Positions 1 to 6,115 of a stretch of 6,347 nucleotides of DNA are shown here, in pieces. The position numbers were made by a program, and so were the translations under genes. The notes below the pieces were generated by a model. The model was not told the DNA's origin. It made no database searches and was given only the letters and a program-made list of their open reading frames with translations. The DNA comes from Gammaproteobacteria bacterium (GTDB taxonomy: Bacteria; Pseudomonadota; Gammaproteobacteria; Pseudomonadales; Azotimanducaceae): positions 1 to 6,347 of the forward strand of contig JAPUJX010000307.1 in the NCBI GenBank assembly GCA_027295975.1, written 5' to 3'. Position 1 is the first letter of the stretch, and the number at the start of each line of letters is the position of its first letter.

Positions 1-1647
1 ATATCTAATCTGTACAACCAGAAACAGCAGCGCGGTGACAAGTCCGGATACGTCGGCACCTTTTTGAAGCAGTTGCGGGAAGTGATCACACCCTGTCTGG
101 ACAAAGGCATCAGAATCGTGAGCAATGCGGGCGGCCTCAACCCGTCGGCCATGGCCGAAGAGGTGGAATCCATGATCGCCGAGTTGGGGCTGAAGGCAAC
201 GGTCGCCTACATCGACGGGGACGATCTGATACCGCGTCTCGGCGAGTTGCAGGCCGCGGGAGAAGGGTTCGTCAATATCGACCGGGGGGTGGCGCTTGCC
301 GATTCGGGTAATCAACCCCTTACCGCGAATGCCTACCTGGGCGCCTGGGCCATCGTCGAAGCCCTGAATCAGGGTGCGGACGTGGTGATCTGTCCCCGGG
401 TGACCGACGCCGCGGTGGTCATCGGCCCGGCTGCCTGGAAATTTGGCTGGGAACGGCACAATTACGATGCCCTGGCGGGTGCTCTGGCGGCGGGTCACAT
501 CATCGAATGCGGTGCGCAAGCCACCGGCGGCAACTATTCCTTTTTTCAGGAAGTACCGAGCTTTCGCGACGTCGGCTTTCCGATTGCCGAAATTGCCGCC
601 GACGGCACCTTCACCGTTACCAAACATCCGGGTACCGGCGGCCTGGTGTCGGTGGGCACCGTCACCGCCCAGTTGCTTTACGAAATCTCCACACCCGCCT
701 ACCTGAATCCGGATGTGGTGTCACACTTCGACACCCTGAAGATCGAGCAGGTGGGTGATGACCGGGTGCGGGTGAGCGGGTGCCGTGGGTCCAGTCCGCC
801 GCCGACGCACAAGGTGTCCATCAACACCGCGGGTGGATTCAGCAACGGCACGGAGGTTTTTCTGACGGGGTTGGACATTGAAGCAAAGGCGGAGATTTTC
901 ACGGACGCGTTGTTCCATGGCCTCGGTGGCCGCGAGCAGTTCGACGAGGTGGAAACTCAGCTGATCCGTAGCGACAAGGAAGATCCCGAAACCAACGAAG
1001 AAGCTTTTGCTTCCTTGAGAATCAACGTTCGTTCCAGGGATCCGAAGCTCGTCGGCAGAATGTTCTCGGCGAAGATGGTGGAGCTTGCGCTGGCGAATTA
1101 CCCGGGATTCACCGGTCGTTCTCTGGTGAGTGCGGGTGGCCCGGTCATCGTGTACTGGCCCGCGCTGGTGGATAGTAAACACATCGTCGAACGGGTGTAC
1201 TGCAGGGGTGAAGTGACGGAGGTCGTGCCGACCAGCCAGTTGGGCCTCGACGAGATTTTTTACCAGGAGACACCGGTTGAAATCGGCCCCGTTCCCGCCG
1301 GCGACACCGTTCGGATTCCGTTTGGTCGGTTGTTCGGAACCCGCTCCGGAGACAAAGGCGGATGTGCCAACCTGGGCGTCTGGGCGAAAAGTGACGATGC
1401 TTTTGCGTTTCTCCACGAGTATCTCACCGTGGCTGAACTCAAGCGTCTGTTACCGGATACCGCTCAATACGAGATCGACCGGTATGATCTGCCGAACCTG
1501 AAAGCCGTGAATTTTTACGTGCATGGCATTCTCGGCGACGGCGTTTCCTCCAACAACCGCCTGGACGGGCAGGCGAAATCGTTGGGAGAGTATCTGCGGG
1601 CAAAATACATCGAAGCCCCCGGAGTGCTCGCGCAGAACGCCCAGTGA
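1..1647 (+). CDS. AtuA-like (DUF1446) protein fused to a C-terminal AtuA-type ferredoxin-fold domain; 5' end missing
   Basis: The reading frame is open from base 1 to the TGA at 1645-1647, giving 548 visible residues. Coding-like sequence precedes the TTG at 64, so that codon is internal, and roughly the first 50 residues, including the glycine-rich N-terminal motif of this family, lie outside the window. Signatures of DUF1446/AtuA are clear: NAGGLNP (visible residues 42-48), FVNIDRG (90-96), CPRVTDAA (131-138) and GHIIECGAQATGGN (165-178). After a linker, residues about 438-545 form the AtuA-like ferredoxin-fold domain with its SGDKGGCANLGVW motif (449-461); many relatives carry this domain as a separate small protein. 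AtuA was named from the acyclic terpene (citronellol/geraniol) utilization cluster of Pseudomonas, but its biochemical activity is not established to my knowledge. It is probably soluble, as no membrane segment is visible. Tight spacing to two acyl-CoA dehydrogenases suggests a CoA-ester or isoprenoid-type substrate; this is inference. Confidence 0.9.
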   Translation: MSNLYNQKQQRGDKSGYVGTFLKQLREVITPCLDKGIRIVSNAGGLNPSAMAEEVESMIAELGLKATVAYIDGDDLIPRLGELQAAGEGFVNIDRGVALADSGNQPLTANAYLGAWAIVEALNQGADVVICPRVTDAAVVIGPAAWKFGWERHNYDALAGALAAGHIIECGAQATGGNYSFFQEVPSFRDVGFPIAEIAADGTFTVTKHPGTGGLVSVGTVTAQLLYEISTPAYLNPDVVSHFDTLKIEQVGDDRVRVSGCRGSSPPPTHKVSINTAGGFSNGTEVFLTGLDIEAKAEIFTDALFHGLGGREQFDEVETQLIRSDKEDPETNEEAFASLRINVRSRDPKLVGRMFSAKMVELALANYPGFTGRSLVSAGGPVIVYWPALVDSKHIVERVYCRGEVTEVVPTSQLGLDEIFYQETPVEIGPVPAGDTVRIPFGRLFGTRSGDKGGCANLGVWAKSDDAFAFLHEYLTVAELKRLLPDTAQYEIDRYDLPNLKAVNFYVHGILGDGVSSNNRLDGQAKSLGEYLRAKYIEAPGVLAQNAQ

Positions 1648-1651
1648 GGAG
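1646..1651 (+). promoter_or_regulatory. Shine-Dalgarno for the first acyl-CoA dehydrogenase, overlapping the upstream stop codon
   Basis: GAGGAG lies six bases before the ATG at 1658 and overlaps the TGA stop of the AtuA-like gene. This fixes the start of the dehydrogenase, although its frame stays open upstream to 1523, and points to translational coupling between the two genes. Confidence 0.8.
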
Positions 1652-1657
1652 CCGTTC

Positions 1658-2851
1658 ATGAATGAGCTGGATGAGTTTCGTGCCGAAGTGGCTGCCTGGC
1701 TGATGGAGAATCGGCCTCGCGCACCGGACTTTCTGTTGCCTGAGTCGTTCATGGAAGTAGGTTCTGACCGACAGTTTCACTACCTGCGCGATTGGCAGCA
1801 GCAGGTATATGAAGCGGGTTATCTCGGCATGGCGTGGCCGCAAGAGTACGGCGGCGGCGGTATGGATCAGGTGTACCAGAACATCGTCACGGACGAAATG
1901 GCGAGGCTGAACGTTCCGTTCATGACCAATACCATTGGCCTCAACTGGGCCGGACCGCTGATTCTCGCCATCGGCACGGACGAAGAGAAACAGCGATATA
2001 TCCGCAATATCCTCAGTGCCGAAGAGATCTGGTGCCAGGGCTTCTCCGAGCCGGACAACGGTTCCGACCTCGGTAACGTGCAGACCAGAGCCGTGCGGGA
2101 TGGCGATGAGTACGTGATCAACGGCAGCAAGATCTGGACCAGTCTCGGCAGTTATGCAAAACACATGATCCTGCTGGCCCGAACCGATCCCCATGGGGAG
2201 AATAAATACGCGGGCTTGAGCTATTTTCTCGCGCCGATGGATGTAGCGGGTGTGCGTGTGCAACCGATCCGGAAGCTCACCGGCGAATACGGTTTCACCC
2301 AGACTTTTTTCGAAGATGCGCGCATCCCGGCAAGTTGTCTGATGGGGGCGGAAGGACAGGGGTGGCAGATTGCCATGTCCACGCTCACCTTCGAACGGGG
2401 AGCGGCCGGGGGTCAGGCGGGTGGCTTGAGCATGGTCGTGGTGCGCGTTGCAGACGTTGTGGAGCTTGCCCGTCACGCGATGCGCGATGGACGGCCATCA
2501 ATCGAGGATCCCCATGTACGCGACGAGCTGGTGAAGTTTCTGATCGAGGAGCAGGGCGATCGTTTATGCGAGTCGCGCAGCCGGATACCGGCGTTGTGTT
2601 CCGAGCGGCCCGGGTCGATTGCGTTGTCCGGAAAGCTGCGGGGTACGGAGCTGCGTCGTCGCTTGTGCCAGTTCGCCATTTCTCTGCAGGGGGCTAATGG
2701 CGCGTTGTGGGTCGGCGATCGGGATGCCGTGGCCGACGGCAAGTGGCAACGCTCCTACTTCAACGCCTTCTCCGCGACCATCGGCGGCGGGACGAGCCAG
2801 GTGCAGGCGAATATTGTCGCCGAGCGGGTGCTCGGCCTGCCAAAAAGCTAG
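1658..2851 (+). CDS. Acyl-CoA dehydrogenase, FadE26-like catalytic subunit of a probable heteromeric enzyme
   Basis: This is a 397-residue FAD-dependent acyl-CoA dehydrogenase, expected to introduce an alpha,beta double bond into an acyl-CoA in the cytoplasm. The start at ATG 1658 is set by a strong Shine-Dalgarno. The N-terminal helical domain covers about residues 1-120 (GMAWPQEYGGGG at 57-68). The middle beta domain holds the flavin and substrate motif WCQGFSEPDNGSDL (125-138) and IWTS (159-162). The C-terminal domain ends in IGGGTSQVQ (375-383) and AERVLGLP. The catalytic Glu found in medium-chain dehydrogenases just before GTSQ is replaced by Gly377, but E246 in TLTFERG sits where isovaleryl-CoA dehydrogenase has its helix-G base. 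The R-x-[TQ]-F-G flavin motif normally found after helix G is absent. Such a protein is expected to need a partner, and the next gene supplies the missing motif. By family resemblance the substrate could be a bulky steroid- or terpenoid-like acyl-CoA; this is not proven. Confidence 0.93.
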   Translation: MNELDEFRAEVAAWLMENRPRAPDFLLPESFMEVGSDRQFHYLRDWQQQVYEAGYLGMAWPQEYGGGGMDQVYQNIVTDEMARLNVPFMTNTIGLNWAGPLILAIGTDEEKQRYIRNILSAEEIWCQGFSEPDNGSDLGNVQTRAVRDGDEYVINGSKIWTSLGSYAKHMILLARTDPHGENKYAGLSYFLAPMDVAGVRVQPIRKLTGEYGFTQTFFEDARIPASCLMGAEGQGWQIAMSTLTFERGAAGGQAGGLSMVVVRVADVVELARHAMRDGRPSIEDPHVRDELVKFLIEEQGDRLCESRSRIPALCSERPGSIALSGKLRGTELRRRLCQFAISLQGANGALWVGDRDAVADGKWQRSYFNAFSATIGGGTSQVQANIVAERVLGLPKS

Positions 2852-2862
2852 TCGATGACATC

Positions 2863-3993
2863 ATGAGTGAAACACCAGTCTCTTCAGCCGTTAACTTCAG
2901 CGACGAACAGTCCATGTTGCTCGATACCGCGGTTGAGTTCTTTCGCGACACCTCGCCGATGAGTTACGTTCGCTCGCAGCTCGCAACCGAAACGGGTTTT
3001 GCCGAAAACCTGTGGCGGGAGATGGTTGACCTCGGCTGGTTGGGGCTGGCTGTGCCCGAAGCCTATGGCGGCAGTGGACTCGGGCTCGCGGAAGCGGTGA
3101 GCATCGCCGAACCCATGGGCAGGCACCTGTGCAACTGTCCATTTCTATCCTGTCAGATGGCGATTCAGGTTTTGCTTGCCGGGGGTGACGAACAACAGCG
3201 CGGTCGTTGGCTGCCGCGCCTGGCACAAGGCGCAATTGCAAGCGTTGCGGTGATCGAGCGAGACGGCGACTGGTCGCTGGTTCGGCCCACCTGCAGCGCT
3301 ATCCGTCAGGATGAGCGCATCGCTCTGAGCGGGGTTAAGACGTTTGCCGTCGACGCCGGTGTGGCCGAGCTTCTGGTTGTCTCGGTCGAGTTCGAAGGTG
3401 AGCCTGCCCTCGTGTTGCTGGAAAACTCAGGCCTGCCCGAGGGCGCGTTGACCCGACAGCGGGTGATCGACGAAACGCGGCGCAGTTTCAGATTGGACCT
3501 CGACGGGATCGAGGCCGACGCGGCGGATCTGATTACTTCCCGGGCCGCACTCGGGGCGTTAGCCGCCATCCGGGATACGGCGTTGTTGCTCATTACCGCC
3601 GAAGCCTGTGGCGGCACCGCCGGAGTGCTGGACGTCATCGTGGATTATCTCAATACCCGGACCCAGTTCGGCCGTCTGATCGGCAGTTACCAGGCACTGA
3701 AACACCCGGCGGTGGATATCCTGATCGGCCTGGAGCGTGCACGTTCGCATCTCTACCATGCCGCGAGCGTAATCGGAGATGCCGAACTCGCTCTAGGAGC
3801 CCTGGGTATGGCCAAAGCACAGGCTTGTGACGCGTTTGCATACGCCGGAGACCGGTCCATACAATTTCACGGGGCGTTCGGCTTTACTTACGAGTGCGAT
3901 GCTCAGCTCTTCCTGCGTCGAGCCTTGTGGTGTCAGTATCAGTTCGGGGATGCGCTTCATCATCGCAAACACCTCGCGGACCTGCTGCTGTGA
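2863..3993 (+). CDS. Divergent acyl-CoA dehydrogenase, FadE27-like partner subunit
   Basis: A 376-residue acyl-CoA dehydrogenase-fold protein begins at ATG 2863, 11 bases after the previous stop; the longer open frame to 2707 lies inside the previous gene. No good Shine-Dalgarno is visible, so translation probably depends on re-initiation from the upstream gene. The N-terminal helical domain is recognisable (WLGLAVPEAYGGSGLGL, 59-75). The middle domain is degenerate: the usual TEPxxGSD-like motif is missing. The C-terminal domain keeps RTQFGRLIGSYQALKH (266-281) and IQFHGAFGFTYE (333-344), which in homomeric relatives contact FAD across the subunit interface. I find neither a helix-G Glu (position about 240 is Ala) nor the Glu-Gly-Thr-Ser end motif, so it is unlikely to be catalytic alone. 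It most likely forms an alpha2beta2 complex with the product of the gene before it, as in the mycobacterial cholesterol side-chain dehydrogenases. Confidence 0.92.
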   Translation: MSETPVSSAVNFSDEQSMLLDTAVEFFRDTSPMSYVRSQLATETGFAENLWREMVDLGWLGLAVPEAYGGSGLGLAEAVSIAEPMGRHLCNCPFLSCQMAIQVLLAGGDEQQRGRWLPRLAQGAIASVAVIERDGDWSLVRPTCSAIRQDERIALSGVKTFAVDAGVAELLVVSVEFEGEPALVLLENSGLPEGALTRQRVIDETRRSFRLDLDGIEADAADLITSRAALGALAAIRDTALLLITAEACGGTAGVLDVIVDYLNTRTQFGRLIGSYQALKHPAVDILIGLERARSHLYHAASVIGDAELALGALGMAKAQACDAFAYAGDRSIQFHGAFGFTYECDAQLFLRRALWCQYQFGDALHHRKHLADLLL

Positions 3994-4058
3994 GATCAAC
4001 TGAAGCGAAAGTTGCAATCCTGTATTAATGTTGTTTATCACATATAGGAGAAAACCTA
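3994..4058 (+). other. AT-rich intergenic leader before the glutathione S-transferase
   Basis: These 65 bases are clearly more AT-rich than the flanking genes. They contain a weak 5-bp hairpin (CAACT 3997-4001 with AGTTG 4010-4014, 8-base loop) that lacks a GC-rich stem or T-run, so it is not a convincing terminator. I see no promoter with well-spaced -35 and -10 boxes. The GST is therefore either read through from the operon upstream or driven by a promoter I cannot recognise. Confidence 0.4.
4046..4050 (+). promoter_or_regulatory. Shine-Dalgarno that selects a TTG start
   Basis: AGGAG lies eight bases upstream of the TTG at 4059. No ATG or GTG in that frame gives the full thioredoxin-like N-terminus, so the site supports the rare TTG start of the GST. 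Confidence 0.75.
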
Positions 4059-4670
4059 TTGGATATTAAGCTTTATCACTGTCATGGAGCCCGGTCCATG
4101 CGGCCGTTATGGACCCTGGAGGAAATGGGCTTGGACTACGAATTGATCACCATGCCATTTCCACCCCGTTACCTGCAGCGGGAATATCTCGAGATCAATC
4201 CCCTCGGGACGGTGCCCTGCATGAACGACGGTGATGTCCACATGACCGAATCGGCCGGCATCAGCCAGTATTTTGTCGACACCTACGGGCCCACACCCCT
4301 CGGGCTTACGCCGGGCGACCCCGAATACGGGGCTTATTTGAATTGGCTGCACCGCAGCGACGCGACCCTGACGTTTCCCCAGACCCTGGTACTGCGTTAC
4401 ACGAGGCTGGAGCCGGAAGAAAAGCGCAATCCCCAGGTCGCCGCCGACTACCGCAAATGGTTTCTGGCGAGGATGCGGTGCGTTGAAGATGCGCTGAGCG
4501 ACCGGGAGTTCCTCTGTGCGGGCAGATTCACCATCGCCGACATCTGTATTGCCTACGCAATCCATCTGGCCAACTCGTTGGATATCGAGGAGGTTCACAC
4601 GCCGAACGTAGCCGCATACTGGCAGCGGATTATCCAACGCCCCGCTTATCAGCGGGCGGCGGAGTTGTAA
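4059..4670 (+). CDS. Glutathione S-transferase family protein (TTG start)
   Basis: A 203-residue soluble GST of normal family length. The N-terminal thioredoxin-like domain (about 1-78) has LYHCHGARSMRPLW (5-18), where S13 is the likely glutathione-activating residue, followed by INPLGTVP (46-53) with the conserved cis-proline P53, and the ES pair E64-S65 that binds the glutamyl part of glutathione. The all-helical C-terminal domain (about 88-203) contains FTIADICIAYA (157-167), the N-capping box with T158 and D161. The protein starts within the first beta strand (MDIKLYH), so the TTG is well placed. Its class cannot be set by eye. In this context it may conjugate or isomerise a reactive intermediate such as an enone or epoxide, or remove a thioether or ether; the sequence does not distinguish these. 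It ends 82 bases before the next gene and may be the last gene of the upstream operon. Confidence 0.9.
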   Translation: MDIKLYHCHGARSMRPLWTLEEMGLDYELITMPFPPRYLQREYLEINPLGTVPCMNDGDVHMTESAGISQYFVDTYGPTPLGLTPGDPEYGAYLNWLHRSDATLTFPQTLVLRYTRLEPEEKRNPQVAADYRKWFLARMRCVEDALSDREFLCAGRFTIADICIAYAIHLANSLDIEEVHTPNVAAYWQRIIQRPAYQRAAEL

Positions 4671-4698
4671 GGCCCACCGACGTAGCGTCTTATTGATG

Positions 4699-4726
4699 TA
4701 GTGTCCTATTAAGGGACAGGACACTA
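4699..4726. repeat. 28-base palindrome between the GST and oxidoreductase genes
   Basis: Perfect 8-base arms, TAGTGTCC (4699-4706) and GGACACTA (4719-4726), enclose a 12-base centre. The centre itself ends in GGGACA (4713-4718), so TGTCC at 4702-4706 can pair with either of two tandem GGACA copies. An AT-rich TATTAA (4707-4712) lies in the loop. It could be an operator for the oxidoreductase gene, a weak RNA hairpin, or the scar of a small mobile element. There is no T-run after it, so it is not a standard intrinsic terminator. Confidence 0.7.
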
Positions 4727-4752
4727 GCTCGGCAGGTAGGACGGTAGTAGAA

Positions 4753-5994
4753 ATGAGAAAAACGACGGATGTCGTCGTTGTTGGCGCGGGAATCATCGGT
4801 CTGTCCATTGCCTATCAGCTTGCGAGGCGCTCGCGGCTCAAGATTCTGGTGCTGGAAAAAGGCAAAACACCCGCAGAAGGGTCCACGGGCGCGTCGTCGT
4901 CGATTTTGCGACGCCGGTATTCGTTCGACGAGATGGTGCAACTCGCCGGGGATGGTATTTCCTGTTATCGCGATTGGCCTGAATTCACGGGACTGGCTCG
5001 GCCCAGGGCCGAGTATCAGGGCGTGGGGGTATTGTGGATGCCTGGAGAGGACACGGCATGGGCAGACAACGAGCAACTCCGCCTGTCCTCACTGGGGGTT
5101 GCAACAGCCGTTCTCGATGATGCGGAACTCACGGATCGTTTTCCGAGTCTTGGCACCTGCCTTTTCGCCCCGGATACCGTAACAGGCGTAACTCACGCCT
5201 GTCGCGGCGGTGGGCGACATCTTCTCGAGCTTGACGGCGGTTATATCGATCCGGTGGCGGCCGTGGAAGATCTTCTGGAAGCCTGTCGCCGTGAGTCGGT
5301 GGAGGTTAGGTTCGGGGTAAGGGTCACGACCGTTCTGACCAACAATCAGGGAGTGACCGGAATCAGCACCGACGATGGCGATGAGGTACCGGCCGGATGG
5401 GTCGTCAACGCCGCGGGTCCCTGGTGTAACCGGCTCCTCGCGCAAATGGACATGGAGTTCCCCTGGACCCTGGACCCAACGCGCATCCAGGTCCTGTACG
5501 TCGATCGCCCGGTAGAGGTGCAGTTACCTATTCCGGTATGCGTCGACTTTTGCAGCGGGATCTACTTTCGACCGCAAAACCTCGGCGCTCAGATCGTCCT
5601 GGGTTCCACGCTTCTCGAAGATGAACAGGAAGTCGTCGCTGATCCCGACAGCTTCGAACGTAATGCCGATACGGATTTCGAGAGAGCCCGACTGCATGCC
5701 CTGCATCATCGTTTCCCCACCTGGCCGTACCGGGGAAAGGTCAGCAGCTACTGCGGTCTGTACACGGTAAACCGGGAGGATTTCCATCCCCTGGTGGGCG
5801 CCACGACGATGCCGGGGTTTGTCGTTGCCAACGGTTTCAGCGGTCACGGTTTCAAGCTCGCTCCGGCGGTTGGCTCGCTGATAGCACAACTGATCACGGA
5901 CATCTCCATCGGCTACGACACTCGAGTGCCGGCAGGTTTCCTGGGCGTGGATCGCAAGCCGCTCGCGCTCGCCAGTAAATCGGTGCTTGCCTGA
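4753..5994 (+). CDS. FAD-dependent oxidoreductase, DAO family (sarcosine/dimethylglycine oxidase-like)
   Basis: A 413-residue flavoprotein of the D-amino-acid oxidase-like (DAO) family, which typically oxidises secondary or tertiary amines, amino acids or hydroxy acids. The start is secure: the Rossmann motif VVVVGAGIIG (7-16, glycines 11, 13, 16) begins right after it and the ribose-binding acidic residue E35 ends the second strand. The second flavin region is STGASSSILRRRYS (44-57), with three consecutive arginines. WVVNAAGPW (216-224) and GFSGHGFKLAPAVG (361-374) are typical of sarcosine oxidase and dimethylglycine dehydrogenase relatives, as is GLYTVNREDFHPLVG (335-349). C334 is one residue out of register with the cysteine that holds FAD covalently in monomeric sarcosine oxidase, so covalent flavin is unlikely. 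No C-terminal folate-binding (GcvT) domain is fused. The Shine-Dalgarno is poor. The following ferredoxin could be its electron acceptor, but family members usually use oxygen or a quinone/ETF, so this is only a possibility. No substrate can be assigned. Confidence 0.9.
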   Translation: MRKTTDVVVVGAGIIGLSIAYQLARRSRLKILVLEKGKTPAEGSTGASSSILRRRYSFDEMVQLAGDGISCYRDWPEFTGLARPRAEYQGVGVLWMPGEDTAWADNEQLRLSSLGVATAVLDDAELTDRFPSLGTCLFAPDTVTGVTHACRGGGRHLLELDGGYIDPVAAVEDLLEACRRESVEVRFGVRVTTVLTNNQGVTGISTDDGDEVPAGWVVNAAGPWCNRLLAQMDMEFPWTLDPTRIQVLYVDRPVEVQLPIPVCVDFCSGIYFRPQNLGAQIVLGSTLLEDEQEVVADPDSFERNADTDFERARLHALHHRFPTWPYRGKVSSYCGLYTVNREDFHPLVGATTMPGFVVANGFSGHGFKLAPAVGSLIAQLITDISIGYDTRVPAGFLGVDRKPLALASKSVLA

Positions 5995-6115
5995 AGTTCT
6001 CTGAACAATTCCCGAGCGGGTGGAACATCCGAGAATTGATCACAGGTTCGATTGGCAATTCCCAGGCCATTCGGGCAATCTCTCCTTTTTTTTCCGGGCC
6101 TTAAGCGAGGAATTG
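5995..6115 (+). repeat. Intergenic region with alternating GAATTG/CAATTC copies before the ferredoxin
   Basis: CAATTCCC occurs at 6006-6013 and 6056-6063, and GAATTGAT at 6033-6040 and 6110-6117, the last copy running into the ATG. The four copies alternate in orientation. CAATTCC can pair over seven bases with GGAATTG (6109-6115), which covers the end of the Shine-Dalgarno and the bases up to the start codon, or over six bases with the copy at 6033-6038. A run of eight T lies at 6086-6093 but no GC-rich stem stands immediately before it. A tiny GTTC/GAAC hairpin (5996-6006) follows the oxidoreductase stop. No promoter boxes are convincing. Confidence 0.55.
6107..6110 (+). promoter_or_regulatory. 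Shine-Dalgarno of the ferredoxin gene
   Basis: GAGG lies five bases before the ATG at 6116 and is continuous with the GAATTG repeat, so its accessibility may depend on the pairing described for the intergenic region. Confidence 0.65.

Noticed and set aside
64..66. TTG as the start of the AtuA-like gene
   Set aside because: The frame is open to base 1 and the upstream residues fit the family, so the gene simply begins outside the window.
721..1416. 231-codon minus-strand frame inside the AtuA-like gene
   Set aside because: Antisense shadow of a conserved domain; no motif or ribosome site.
1523..1657. Longer N-terminus for the first acyl-CoA dehydrogenase
   Set aside because: This stretch overlaps conserved coding sequence of the AtuA-like gene, and the ATG at 1658 has a well-spaced Shine-Dalgarno and matches the usual family start.
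1439..2476. 345-codon open frame on the minus strand
   Set aside because: It lies antisense across two genes with clear family motifs, and its translation shows no recognisable domain; long antisense frames are common at this GC content.
2707..2862. Longer N-terminus for the second acyl-CoA dehydrogenase
   Set aside because: The extra residues are an arginine-rich out-of-frame reading of the conserved C-terminus of the preceding gene.
4012..4041. Possible promoter (TTGCAA, 18 bases, TATCAC) before the GST
   Set aside because: Both boxes match consensus at only four of six positions, and the expected start point would remove part of the Shine-Dalgarno.
4107..4808. 233-codon minus-strand frame across the GST
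   Set aside because: Antisense shadow of the GST and the following gap; the GST has family motifs, this does not.
5752..5754. Cys334 of the oxidoreductase as a covalent FAD attachment site
   Set aside because: Aligned on the following Tyr-Thr, it is one residue out of register with the flavin-linked cysteine of monomeric sarcosine oxidase.
6064..6101. Intrinsic terminator around the run of eight T at 6086-6093
   Set aside because: No GC-rich stem ends just before the T-run; the only pairing found, AGGCC with GGCCT, spans the T-run itself with a 28-base loop.
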